This document shows, piece after piece, positions 25,669 through 34,201 of a DNA stretch of 64,000 nucleotides. Location of the stretch: NCBI RefSeq assembly GCF_018861125.1, contig NZ_JAHKQN010000019.1:158849-222848 (forward strand), in the 5' to 3' direction. Within the stretch, counting starts at the first letter, position 1. Every line of letters begins with the position of its first letter. A program made the position numbers and the translations under genes. The DNA is from Cellulophaga baltica (GTDB lineage Bacteria; Bacteroidota; Bacteroidia; Flavobacteriales; Flavobacteriaceae). Below the pieces are notes generated by a model that was given only the letters and a program-made list of their open reading frames with translations, ran no database searches and was not told where the DNA came from.

Positions 25669-26031
25669 GTGAAAAAAATGTTAATCATAATAATTTGTGT
25701 AAGCTGCTTTAAGCCAGCATTTCCTTTTTTGGAATATGCATTTAATTATGATTATATTGCCAATGAATTATGTGTTAATAAAGACAATTTAGCATTAAAC
25801 TGTAATGGTAAATGTTATTTAATGTCTAAGCTAGCTGAAGAATCAGAAAAAAAACAGTCTGATAAAAGAACACCTATAGAAAGTTCATTTTCATTTTTTT
25901 ACTTTAGTGAAATTGAAGATGTTTTTTCTCCAATAATTTTTGATTTTAAAACATTGAATAATTTTTTATTCAATAAAGATTCTTATTCTTTTAATTTTCA
26001 AGAAGAGTTAATAAAACCACCAATTTCTTAA
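25669..26031 (+). CDS. Small exported protein with CxxKC-type cysteine motif, probable metal-linked
   Basis: A 120-residue protein of unknown function. The GTG start at 25669 gives MKKMLIIII, a normal basic n-region. ATG at 25678 is the alternative. After the N-terminal hydrophobic segment comes ELCVNKDNLALNCNGKCYLMSKL: a first Cys, then CNGKC, a pattern seen in small Bacteroidota proteins, which I associate with metal handling from memory of similar gene contexts rather than from a named family. It precedes the MbnP/MbnH pair, which supports a copper role by context. The C-terminal half is Phe-rich and lacks other motifs. The 168-base gap to the MbnP-like gene holds three inverted repeats. 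Confidence 0.65.
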   Translation: MKKMLIIIICVSCFKPAFPFLEYAFNYDYIANELCVNKDNLALNCNGKCYLMSKLAEESEKKQSDKRTPIESSFSFFYFSEIEDVFSPIIFDFKTLNNFLFNKDSYSFNFQEELIKPPIS

Positions 26032-26058
26032 ATTTTTAAAAATAAAATTATTTAACGT

Positions 26059-26086
26059 CTTGTTTCCAAATATTACTAAAAACAAG
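26059..26086. repeat. Inverted repeat 1 in the gap before the MbnP-like gene
   Basis: CTTGTTT at 26059-26065 pairs with AAACAAG at 26080-26086. TAAC and GTTA extend the dyad outward with a 2-base bulge. There is no following T-run, so it is not a clear terminator. Confidence 0.5.
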
Positions 26087-26102
26087 GTTATTAATTTATG
26101 CT

Positions 26103-26120
26103 ATACTTTTTTTAAAGTAT
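26103..26120. repeat. Inverted repeat 2 in the gap before the MbnP-like gene
   Basis: ATACTTT and AAAGTAT form a perfect 7-bp stem around TTTT. Confidence 0.5.
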
Positions 26121-26157
26121 GGTCAATTAACTTATTTAAAAATTTAAAAAAATAAAG

Positions 26158-26179
26158 TCATGTTTTAATTAAAACATGA
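26158..26179. promoter_or_regulatory. Perfect 22-bp palindrome upstream of the MbnP-like gene
   Basis: TCATGTTTTAA followed directly by TTAAAACATGA, with no spacer, 20 bases before the ATG at 26200. The full symmetry and position suggest a dimeric regulator site overlapping the leader. An RNA hairpin without loop is less likely. Confidence 0.55.
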
Positions 26180-26199
26180 TAAGTTAACTCTTTTTAATA

Positions 26200-26991
26200 A
26201 TGAAAAATTTCAAAATCGCCTTAATGGCAATATTTTCAACTATAATAATTTCTTGTGATAATAATGATGACGATACTTCATCACTAACAGGAACAGGAAC
26301 TGTTTCAGTAACTTTTGATAATGGTTACGATGGTAACGACTTAATTTTAGATGTAGAAAATAGCGAAAATGAAAACGATGAAAGCTTAACAGTTAGCCGT
26401 TTTAGTTACATAGTTAGTAATTTTAGTCTAATTGATGAAGAAGGAAATGAATATATTTTTCCTAAAGACGACAGCTATTTTATTATCAATCAAGAAGAAG
26501 GTCTAGAAGATGTTGAATTAAGTGATATTCCAGCAGGAACATATACTACACTTAAATTTGGTGTTGGTGTAGATGATGAAAAATACCAAGAAGGTGGCGA
26601 GATACAAGAAGAGTTTTGGGAACTTGCTGAAGCTAATAATTTAACTTGGTCTTGGACTGCTGGTTATAAATATATTAATTACGAAGGTACATTTACTTCA
26701 GAAACTATAACTGAAGCTACTGATTACACTATTCATTTAGGTAGACTAGGAGATCAAGTAAATTATGAAGAAGTTACTTTAAATTTAGATACAAACATTA
26801 CAGTTAGTGATGAAATGGATTCTAATATTCATTTAGAAGTTGATGCTTCAAAAATATTAACTGCAGTAACTAGTATTGAACTTACTGAAAAAGCAACTTT
26901 AATGACCGATGCAGAAAAAGCTCCTTTAATTGCTGAAAATGCTTCAGAAATGTTTGTTGTTGATCACGTTCATAACGGTAGTGGTCACTAA
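26200..26991 (+). CDS. MbnP-like copper-associated lipoprotein
   Basis: A 263-residue lipoprotein with the lipobox ending IISC at C19, followed by the acidic stretch DNNDDD that resembles a surface lipoprotein signal. The core has the MbnP family look: a Ser-Arg-Phe-Ser-Tyr strand, IPAGTYTTLKFGVGVD, and the signature LTWSWTAGYKYINYEG with W150 and W152. In characterised relatives (MopE/CorA and MbnP) a Trp is oxidised to kynurenine by the partner MbnH diheme enzyme and takes part in copper binding. That enzyme's homologue is encoded next. The C-terminus VVDHVHNGSGH has three histidines that could add metal ligands. Copper binding is inferred from family and neighbour. Confidence 0.85.
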   Translation: MKNFKIALMAIFSTIIISCDNNDDDTSSLTGTGTVSVTFDNGYDGNDLILDVENSENENDESLTVSRFSYIVSNFSLIDEEGNEYIFPKDDSYFIINQEEGLEDVELSDIPAGTYTTLKFGVGVDDEKYQEGGEIQEEFWELAEANNLTWSWTAGYKYINYEGTFTSETITEATDYTIHLGRLGDQVNYEEVTLNLDTNITVSDEMDSNIHLEVDASKILTAVTSIELTEKATLMTDAEKAPLIAENASEMFVVDHVHNGSGH

Positions 26992-27014
26992 ATTAATCAT
27001 TTTTTTATCATAAA

Positions 27015-27050
27015 TAATCTGTCAGTAAAATTTTAAATACTGGCAGATTA
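27015..27050 (+). other. Hairpin between MbnP-like and MbnH-like genes
   Basis: TAATCTGTCAGTA and TACTGGCAGATTA form a 13-bp stem with one G-T wobble and a 10-base loop, but with no T-run after it. It could stabilise the upstream message or lower read-through to the MbnH-like gene, rather than end transcription. Confidence 0.5.
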
Positions 27051-27062
27051 AACTATGTATGT

Positions 27063-28100
27063 ATGAAAAATATACTGATTATAATTGGGCTGTTTTTTCT
27101 AGTTGCTTGTAATGATGATAGCGATTATGTTGAAGTAAATGAAGTATTAACACTAGAAATACCATCAAATTTTCCTGAGTTAGCTTACGATATAGAGTCA
27201 AATCCACCAACAGAAGTAGGCTTTGAGCTCGGTAGAAAGCTTTTTTACGATGGTAATCTATCTAGTAATGGTTTTGTTTCATGTGGCTTTTGTCATGAAC
27301 AAAATACCGCGTTTACACATCATGGTCATCAATTTAGTCATGGCGTAGATGATCAAGAGGGGACAAGAAATACACCTTCAATACAAAATGTAGCTTTTAA
27401 GACTAAGTTTACTTGGGATGGCGCAACTGAGTTTTTAGATCTTTTTCCTATTATTCCTATTACTAATGAGGTTGAGATGGGGGAGACTATGACGAACGTT
27501 CTAGCTAAAATTGAAGCAGATAGTGAATATCAAGACTTATTTAGCAGAGCTTTTGATGATGGAGAGGTAAATTTAGATAATTTTTTAAAATCGCTTTCTC
27601 AATTTATGGTAATGATGATTTCTTCAAACTCAAAATATGATAAATATGTAAGGGGAGAAGAAGGAGGTGATTTTTCTGATTTAGAAGTAGAAGGACTAGC
27701 ACTTTTTCAGAACAAATGTGCTAACTGCCACGTTTCTGATATTTTTACTGACGATGCATTTAGAAATAATGGTTTGGCACCTGATCCTTCATTAAATGAT
27801 TTGGGTAGAGAAACCGTAACAGGTTTGGCAACCGATAGGTATAAGTTCAAAGTGCCTAGCTTAAGAAATGTAGAATTGACAGAACCTTATATGCATGATG
27901 GTCGTTTTGGTTCTCTTGAAGCTGTCTTAAATTTTTATTCAGACGGAGTTACAGCATCTGATACACTTGATGAATTATTAATTAATGACGAAGTATTAGG
28001 TATAGCGTTGACTGAGGATGAAAAAGAGGCAATTATTGCTTTTCTGTATACACTGACAGATGATGAATATATTAATGATGAAAGATTTGAAGAATTTTAA
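27063..28100 (+). CDS. MbnH-like diheme cytochrome c peroxidase-family lipoprotein
   Basis: A 345-residue MauG/CcpA-family protein. The lipobox ends LVAC at C16 and is followed by NDDSD, a surface-type acidic signal. Two c-type heme motifs are intact: CGFCH at 74-78 and CANCH at 219-223. The C-terminal EPYMHDGRFGSLEAVLNFY is the family's conserved heme-ligand region. Homologues named MbnH oxidise a tryptophan of their MbnP partner to kynurenine, and the MbnP-like substrate is encoded directly upstream. A general peroxidase role is the alternative. The end overlaps the start of the barrel gene. Confidence 0.9.
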   Translation: MKNILIIIGLFFLVACNDDSDYVEVNEVLTLEIPSNFPELAYDIESNPPTEVGFELGRKLFYDGNLSSNGFVSCGFCHEQNTAFTHHGHQFSHGVDDQEGTRNTPSIQNVAFKTKFTWDGATEFLDLFPIIPITNEVEMGETMTNVLAKIEADSEYQDLFSRAFDDGEVNLDNFLKSLSQFMVMMISSNSKYDKYVRGEEGGDFSDLEVEGLALFQNKCANCHVSDIFTDDAFRNNGLAPDPSLNDLGRETVTGLATDRYKFKVPSLRNVELTEPYMHDGRFGSLEAVLNFYSDGVTASDTLDELLINDEVLGIALTEDEKEAIIAFLYTLTDDEYINDERFEEF

Positions 28101-29085
28101 TAAGAAAATACTCGTTTTAATAATAATGTTGCTAGGCTTTGCAGTGGTAAAAGCTAATGATAAGCAATTTAACACTATTCCAGAACCTTGTGAAAACCAT
28201 TACCATATACTTGGTTTTGATGATGATTTTTGTGATACCTGTGGTTGCGGTAGTAGTGGGGGAAGTATGGGTTATGGTACAGGGTTAAATGATAATTTTA
28301 TAGGTATTAGATATATCCACCAACAATATAGATCTAGAGATGGAATTTTTAATGATTCACCTTGGATTAAAGAAAATTTTAATACTATTCAAGCTTGGGG
28401 TAATATTCCTGTTTCAGATAGATTATTAATTAATACTATTGTACCCTTTCAATTTCATAACCGTATTTTTCCTGACAATACAGAACAGCATATTTCAGGT
28501 TTAGGTGATGTAAGTATTCTAGCTTTTTATAATGTTTTAAAAGTAAAGCCTGATAGTATTGTAAGTATTAAACCAGAACATTATTTGCAAATTGGTGGCG
28601 GTTTAAAATTACCTACAGGTTCTTATGATCAAGAAAATAATGAAGGTAGTGTTAATCCAAGTTTCCAATTAGGTAATGGAAGTTTAGATTATGTTTTAGG
28701 GCTAAATTATGGTTTTTCTTACCGGAATTGGGGTATTAGTACCATGTTAAATTATGCAATTAAAACTGAAAACCCTGATAATTACCAATTCGGGAATCAA
28801 TTTAATTACAGTATAAATGCATATAAAACTTATTATTTATCTAACAGTTTTAGTGTAACACCAATTGCTGGTTTAGCAGGTGAAGTCTATGGCGAAAATC
28901 AAGAATATAATTTACCCGTAGCTGATACTAAAGGCGATTTATTTTTAGGCAAATTAAGTTTAGAGGCCTCGCTTAATAATTATTCGTTAGGTGTAGTTGC
29001 TATGGCTCCTATATCACAAAACCTAAACGGTAATAAGGTTGAACTTAAGAACAGAACATCTATTTATTTGAATATTAATTTTTAA
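28078..29085 (+). CDS. Outer-membrane beta-barrel protein with N-terminal cysteine cluster
   Basis: Start chosen at 28078 (MKDLKNFNKKILVLIIM), which gives a normal signal peptide; an in-frame ATG at 28060 adds six residues. Either start overlaps the MbnH-like gene, so translation is coupled. The mature N-terminus carries several cysteines, including CDTCGCGSSGG, ahead of a roughly 290-residue region of alternating amphipathic strands (LGDVSILAFYNVL, YLQIGGGLKLPTGSYD, SLDYVLGLNYGF). This resembles the MetA-pathway-of-phenol-degradation barrel group annotated as transporters. As the last gene of the MbnP/MbnH set it may move copper or a copper complex across the outer membrane; this is inference. 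Confidence 0.75.
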   Translation: MKDLKNFNKKILVLIIMLLGFAVVKANDKQFNTIPEPCENHYHILGFDDDFCDTCGCGSSGGSMGYGTGLNDNFIGIRYIHQQYRSRDGIFNDSPWIKENFNTIQAWGNIPVSDRLLINTIVPFQFHNRIFPDNTEQHISGLGDVSILAFYNVLKVKPDSIVSIKPEHYLQIGGGLKLPTGSYDQENNEGSVNPSFQLGNGSLDYVLGLNYGFSYRNWGISTMLNYAIKTENPDNYQFGNQFNYSINAYKTYYLSNSFSVTPIAGLAGEVYGENQEYNLPVADTKGDLFLGKLSLEASLNNYSLGVVAMAPISQNLNGNKVELKNRTSIYLNINF

Positions 29086-29102
29086 TGTAATTAATATTTT
29101 GT

Positions 29103-29137
29103 GCGGTGTACATTGGGGGATGTACATCGCTTTTTTT
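29103..29137 (+). terminator. Terminator after the MbnP/MbnH operon
   Basis: An 11-bp stem (GCGGTGTACAT / ATGTACATCGC, one G-T wobble) followed by seven T bases, 18 bases after the stop at 29085. Confidence 0.85.
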
Positions 29138-29225
29138 CTATTTTAGGATTTATTTTAATAGGGTAATTCTTCCAAATTACAATTATAATGGTTAGTTATT
29201 TGTTTGTATATCAATGTATTGTGTT

Positions 29226-29257
29226 TTTGTTAACAAATTTTTAATGAATACTATTTG
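29226..29257 (+). promoter_or_regulatory. Candidate promoter for the efflux operon
   Basis: TTTG at 29226-29229, then 19 bases, then TACTATTTG (29249-29257), close to the Bacteroidota TTTG / TAnnTTTG promoter but with one extra base in the -7 element. The predicted start lies about 45 bases before the ATG at 29309. Confidence 0.35.
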
Positions 29258-29308
29258 TGTGTGTTATTCTCTTAATATAATTTCGTGGTCGTATTATTAA
29301 AGGAATTT

Positions 29309-29722
29309 ATGAAATATTTCTATCCTCTGTTTATATTTTTGTTTTGTAGCTATGGTCAGATAGTTGCAAATTCAAATGATATAAATACATCAGAAGATAC
29401 ACTACAAAAATATTCAGATTCAAATTTAATTTTAGAAAATCAGTTTCAAGAAAGCGCTGCTGTTTTTTCCAGTCAAATTAACTCTCCTTTTGAAAAACAT
29501 TTTTATACAGAGGTTTCTGATTCGGAAGAAGAAGAACACGTAAAAACAGTTTTTTTTAAAAGAAAAGTAATAGGGAGTAACTATTTTTTCTCTTTATTTT
29601 TTAATGCTACTCAATTTAGTTTTTTTCATAAAACTTCAAGTAGAGATTACCAAAGTAATAATTTTATCAATGCCAAAGCCTATAACACACTCTACGTGTT
29701 ATTTAGGGTTTTTAGAATTTGA
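29309..29722 (+). CDS. Small secreted protein of unknown function ahead of the RND operon
   Basis: A 137-residue protein. Start chosen at ATG 29309, which has AAAGGAA eight bases upstream and gives the signal peptide MKYFYPLFIFLFCSYGQ; a GTG at 29285 is less convincing. The mature part is acidic (SDSEEEEH), then rich in aromatic residues (NYFFSLFFNATQFSFF), and ends with VLFRVFRI. No recognised domain. The gap to the adaptor gene is 158 bases, so co-transcription with the efflux genes is possible but not certain. Function cannot be stated. Confidence 0.55.
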   Translation: MKYFYPLFIFLFCSYGQIVANSNDINTSEDTLQKYSDSNLILENQFQESAAVFSSQINSPFEKHFYTEVSDSEEEEHVKTVFFKRKVIGSNYFFSLFFNATQFSFFHKTSSRDYQSNNFINAKAYNTLYVLFRVFRI

Positions 29723-29880
29723 TTTTCTTCATTTTATAAGGTATACCATACCTAAATTTTAAGTTTTTTCTTTTCGATAAGAAATAAGATGTTTTGTCTT
29801 ATAATTATTGATTTAGAACAAAACTCCCCACACTTATTTCAAATTAATTAATAAAAATATTGCGTTTTAAAACCATAATT

Positions 29881-30966
29881 ATGATAAAGAAATTTTTCAT
29901 TTTAATGACTTTTTGTGCCCTAATTGTACAAACTAGTTGCGGAGAAAAAAAAGAAAAGAAAGAAGAGGAAGCTGAGTTTTTAGTTTCGTCACCAATAAAA
30001 ATGGATACTTCAATAACTGAAGATTATGTGAGTCAGATAAAATCTATTAGACATATTGAAATTAGAGCTCAAGAAAGAGGATATCTAAAAAAGATTTATG
30101 TAGATGAAGGTGAGCATGTAAAACAAGGTCAGTTGCTATTTCAAATTATGCCAAACTTATACGAGGCTGAAATGAAAAAAGCAAAAGCCGAAGCTGATTA
30201 TGCCCAAATTGAATATGAAAACACCAAAAAATTAGCTGATAGCAATGTAGTAGCACCTAATGAGTTAGCAATGGCAAAGGCTCAGTTAGAAAAAGCAAAT
30301 GCAGAATTAGCATTAGCTAATGTGCATTTAGATTTCACACAAATTAGAGCTCCTTTCGATGGAATTATTGACCGTTTTTTGGTACGACCAGGAAGTTTAG
30401 TAGATGAAGGAGAATTACTTACAAACCTAGCAGATAATAGCAAAATGTGGGTGTATTTTAATGTTCCTGAGGCTGAATATTTAGACTTTAAAATTCACAT
30501 GGATAGTGAAGATGATCGTAAGGTTAATTTGTTAATGGCTAATAATCAATTATTTAGCCATGAAGGAAAAATAGAAACAATTGAAGCTGATTTTAATAAT
30601 GAAACAGGTAATATCCCATTTAGAGCTACTTTTCCTAACCCTGAAGGATTACTAAGACACGGAGAAACTGGTAGTATTTTAATGAAAATGCCTTTCAACA
30701 AAGCATTGCTAATTCCTCAAAAAGCAACTTTTGAAGTTTTAGATAAAAAATATGTTTATGTAGTTAATAATGAAAATATAATACAATCAAGAGAAGTAGT
30801 TATTGGGTCCGAGTTACCACATTTATATGCGATAACATCAGGACTTTCAGAGGATGATAAAATACTAATTGAAGGTTTAGGATTAGTACGAGAAAATGAA
30901 GAAATACATTCAGAATTTGTAAAACCTGAAGAAGTATTAGCTCATTTAGAATTAACTGCAGAGTAA
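29881..30966 (+). CDS. RND efflux periplasmic adaptor lipoprotein (AcrA/MexA family)
   Basis: Start chosen at ATG 29881 (MIKKFFILM), giving a lipobox that ends VQTSC; a TTG seven codons earlier is unlikely. The 361-residue protein has a barrel-sandwich lipoyl half (IEIRAQERGYLKKIYVDEGE, then HLDFTQIRAPFDGII), a coiled-coil hairpin (about 100-145) and a beta-barrel domain. It should bridge the inner-membrane RND pump to the TolC-like channel encoded downstream. It is anchored by its lipid, followed by the Lys/Glu-rich stretch GEKKEKKEEE. The pump gene begins 16 bases after its stop. Confidence 0.92.
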   Translation: MIKKFFILMTFCALIVQTSCGEKKEKKEEEAEFLVSSPIKMDTSITEDYVSQIKSIRHIEIRAQERGYLKKIYVDEGEHVKQGQLLFQIMPNLYEAEMKKAKAEADYAQIEYENTKKLADSNVVAPNELAMAKAQLEKANAELALANVHLDFTQIRAPFDGIIDRFLVRPGSLVDEGELLTNLADNSKMWVYFNVPEAEYLDFKIHMDSEDDRKVNLLMANNQLFSHEGKIETIEADFNNETGNIPFRATFPNPEGLLRHGETGSILMKMPFNKALLIPQKATFEVLDKKYVYVVNNENIIQSREVVIGSELPHLYAITSGLSEDDKILIEGLGLVRENEEIHSEFVKPEEVLAHLELTAE

Positions 30967-30982
30967 TAAAAAAATATATAAA

Positions 30983-33900
30983 ATGTTTAACAAATTTATA
31001 CGTAGGCCAGTCTTTGCCATTGTAATATCAATCATTATAGTTTTTATAGGGTTGTTATCAGTAAAGCAATTGCCTATTTCACAATTCCCCCAAATTGCGC
31101 CCACTACGGTAAATATATTTATTGCGTATCCTGGTGCAAGTGCAGATGTATTGGTAAAATCAACATTAGTTACGCTTGAAAACTCTATTAACGGTGTTCA
31201 AGATATGCGTTACGTGGCAACTGATGCAACCAGTGCAGGTGAAGCAACTTTAAGAGTTATTTTTGAACCGGGCACAGATCCAAATGAAGCTGTAATTCGA
31301 GTAAAAACAAGGGTAGATCAAGTTATGCCACTATTACCTGAATTAGTACAGCGAGAAGGTGTAATTATAACACCAGTGCAACCAAGTATGTTAATGTATG
31401 TGAACCTATACTCTAAGAGTAAGAGTATGGATGAAAAGTTCTTGTATAACTACGCCAATGTTAAAATGATTCCTGAAATCAACAGGATTAAAGGGGTTGC
31501 TAGATCACAAATTTTAGGTAGCCGTAGGTATGCAATGCGTATTTGGTTAAAACCAGACAGAATGCGTGCATACAATATATCTGTTGAAGAAGTAATGGAA
31601 GCTCTTGAAGAGCAAAGTATTGTTGGTCGTCCGGGTAGAATAGGTCGAAGCTCAGGTATTCAAGCGCAATCATTAGAATATGTACTTACCTATAAGGGTA
31701 GGTATAATGAGCCAGAACAGTATGACAATGTAATTATTAGAGCAAATTCCGAAGGTGAAAGTATTCGTTTAAAAGATATTGCAACAGCAGAATTAGGAAG
31801 TGAGTTTTTTGATATTTATTCCAATTTAGATGGGCATCCTTCTGCCGCAATTGTATTAAAACAAAACTACGGTAGTAATGCGAGTGATGTAATTGATTCT
31901 GTAAAAGATCAATTAGAGGAAATGAAAAAAAGTTTCCCTCCAGGAATGGATTATAAAATATCTTATGATGTTTCTAAATTCTTAGACGCTTCAATTCAAC
32001 AAGTAATACACACCTTGCGTGATGCTTTCTTGTTGGTAGCAATAGTTGTATTTGTATTTTTAGGAGATTGGCGTTCAACCTTAATTCCAATCCTAGCGGT
32101 TCCTGTTTCTTTAATCGGAGCATTCTTCGTCATAAGTATGTTCGGACTTTCCATTAACATGATAACATTGTTCGCCTTAGTACTTGCTATTGGTATTGTG
32201 GTCGATGATGCTATTGTGGTAGTAGAGGCCGTACACGCCAAGTTTGAAGAAGATCCGAATATAACACCATACAAAGCAGTACAAAAAGTATTGGGTGAAA
32301 TTAGTGGCGCAATTATAGCAATTACAGCAGTAATGGTTTCAGTATTCTTACCAATTTCATTCATGTCTGGTCCTGTAGGTACTTTTTATCGTCAGTTCTC
32401 AATTACAATGGCAAGTTCAATTGTAATATCTGCTTTAATTGCGTTAACCTTAACACCAGTTTTATGTGCCATGTTATTAAAAAATCATCATGGTAAAGAG
32501 CATAAATCTAATGCGTTAACTAGAGCTTTTGATAAATTTAATCAAGTTTTTGATAGGTTAACAGGTAAGTATGTTGGCATCTTAAAAAGAATAGTAAGTA
32601 GAAGATGGTTAACTTTCGGAATTTTAATTGCCTTCTGTGTTGGTATTCTCTTTGAAAGTGAAGTGTTACCATCAGGGTTTATTCCTAATGAAGATCAAGG
32701 TACTATTTACGCGATTATTCAAACACCACCAGGTGCTACTTTAGAAAGAACAAATGAGGTATCTCAAAAACTTCAGAAAATTTGTGAAGAGATTGATGGA
32801 GTTGAATCTGTTTCATCATTAGCAGGTTATGAAATTATGACGGAAGGTCGTGGTTCTAACGCAGGTACATGTATGATTAACTTAAAATCATGGTCTGATC
32901 GTGAACATACCGTAACTGAAATAATGGAAGAGTTGGAAGAAAAATCTGAAGGACTAGGAGCTGTAATTGAATTTTTTGAACCGCCTGCTATTCCTGGGTT
33001 TGGTTCTTCTGGTGGTTTCTCTATGCGTTTGTTAGATAAAACAACAACAACAGATTATCAGGCTTTTGATAAAATCAATAAAAAGTTTATGGATGATTTA
33101 AGAAAGCGAGAAGAAATTACTGGGTTGTTTACCTTTTTCGCCGCAAATTATCCGCAATATGAGCTTGAAATTAATAACGATTTAGCCATGCAAAAAGGCG
33201 TTTCTGTTGGTAAAGCTATGGAAAACCTAAATATTTTGATTGGTAGTACGTATGAACAAGGTTTTGTTAAGTTCGGTCGTTTCTTTAAAGTTTACGTACA
33301 ATCAGATCCTAAATATAGAAGATTGCCTTCTGATGTTTTAAAAATGTATGTGAAGAATGATCAAGATGAAATGGTACCTTATTCTGCATTTATGACCTTG
33401 AAAAAAACACAAGGGCCAAATGAGGTAACCCGTTACAATATGTATAATTCTGCATCTATTCGTGGATTACCTGCACCAGGTTATACAACTGCCGATGCAA
33501 TTCAAGCTATTAGAGAAGTCGCAGCTGAAAACTTACCAAAAGATTATGATATTGCATGGGAAGGTCTTTCTTATGATGAATCTAATAGAGGTAACGAATC
33601 ACTATATATATTCTTAGTAGTACTGGTGTTTGTTTACTTTGTATTAGCAGCACAATATGAAAGTTTTATAATTCCGTTAGCTGTAATATTCTCATTACCT
33701 GTGGGTGTATTTGGTTCGTTCTTTTTACTAAAAACAATGGGATTGCAGAATGATATTTATGCGCAAATTGGTTTAATAATGTTGGTTGGTTTATTAGGTA
33801 AAAATGCTGTGTTGATTGTGGAGTTTGCTGTTTTAAAAAGGCATGAAGGCGCCACCATACTTGATGCAGCTATTGAAGGTGCAAAAGTGCGTTTTAGACC

Positions 33901-34201
33901 TATTTTAATGACGTCATTTGCTTTTATTGCTGGTTTAATACCTTTAATTATAGCGACAGGTGCAGGTGCAATTGCCAATAGAACTATTGGAGCTTCAGCT
34001 TTAGGTGGTATGGTTTTCGGTACCATTTTCGGTGTAGTTATAGTTCCAGGCTTGTATTTTATTTTTGGAAGTTTAGCAGATGGAAGAAAATTAATTAGAG
34101 ATGAAGAGGATACTTCTTTATCAGACGATTTTGTACATCAAGTAGATGATTTTAATGAGTATAAAGAAAATCAACAGAAAACAGAAGATGAAAAAAAATA
34201 A
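30983..34201 (+). CDS. RND multidrug efflux pump (AcrB/MexB, HAE1 family)
   Basis: A 1072-residue inner-membrane proton/drug antiporter. The N-terminal MFNKFIRRPVFAIVISI and QLPISQFPQIAPTTV are classic HAE1. The proton-relay residues are present: D408 and D409 (GIVVDDAIVVVEAV) and K940 (VGLLGKNAVL), close to the numbering of E. coli AcrB. Two large periplasmic porter/docking loops lie between TM1-TM2 and TM7-TM8. It acts with the adaptor and the outer-membrane factor on either side. Substrates cannot be read from the sequence. The 3' end overlaps the next gene, showing tight coupling. Confidence 0.96.
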   Translation: MFNKFIRRPVFAIVISIIIVFIGLLSVKQLPISQFPQIAPTTVNIFIAYPGASADVLVKSTLVTLENSINGVQDMRYVATDATSAGEATLRVIFEPGTDPNEAVIRVKTRVDQVMPLLPELVQREGVIITPVQPSMLMYVNLYSKSKSMDEKFLYNYANVKMIPEINRIKGVARSQILGSRRYAMRIWLKPDRMRAYNISVEEVMEALEEQSIVGRPGRIGRSSGIQAQSLEYVLTYKGRYNEPEQYDNVIIRANSEGESIRLKDIATAELGSEFFDIYSNLDGHPSAAIVLKQNYGSNASDVIDSVKDQLEEMKKSFPPGMDYKISYDVSKFLDASIQQVIHTLRDAFLLVAIVVFVFLGDWRSTLIPILAVPVSLIGAFFVISMFGLSINMITLFALVLAIGIVVDDAIVVVEAVHAKFEEDPNITPYKAVQKVLGEISGAIIAITAVMVSVFLPISFMSGPVGTFYRQFSITMASSIVISALIALTLTPVLCAMLLKNHHGKEHKSNALTRAFDKFNQVFDRLTGKYVGILKRIVSRRWLTFGILIAFCVGILFESEVLPSGFIPNEDQGTIYAIIQTPPGATLERTNEVSQKLQKICEEIDGVESVSSLAGYEIMTEGRGSNAGTCMINLKSWSDREHTVTEIMEELEEKSEGLGAVIEFFEPPAIPGFGSSGGFSMRLLDKTTTTDYQAFDKINKKFMDDLRKREEITGLFTFFAANYPQYELEINNDLAMQKGVSVGKAMENLNILIGSTYEQGFVKFGRFFKVYVQSDPKYRRLPSDVLKMYVKNDQDEMVPYSAFMTLKKTQGPNEVTRYNMYNSASIRGLPAPGYTTADAIQAIREVAAENLPKDYDIAWEGLSYDESNRGNESLYIFLVVLVFVYFVLAAQYESFIIPLAVIFSLPVGVFGSFFLLKTMGLQNDIYAQIGLIMLVGLLGKNAVLIVEFAVLKRHEGATILDAAIEGAKVRFRPILMTSFAFIAGLIPLIIATGAGAIANRTIGASALGGMVFGTIFGVVIVPGLYFIFGSLADGRKLIRDEEDTSLSDDFVHQVDDFNEYKENQQKTEDEKK

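Noticed and set aside
29285-29308. GTG start for the small protein ahead of the RND operon
   Set aside because: ATG at 29309 has AAAGGAA at a good distance and gives a better signal peptide.
31996-32364. Minus-strand ORF inside the RND pump gene
   Set aside because: Low-complexity Ala/Ile/Thr shadow of the conserved pump.
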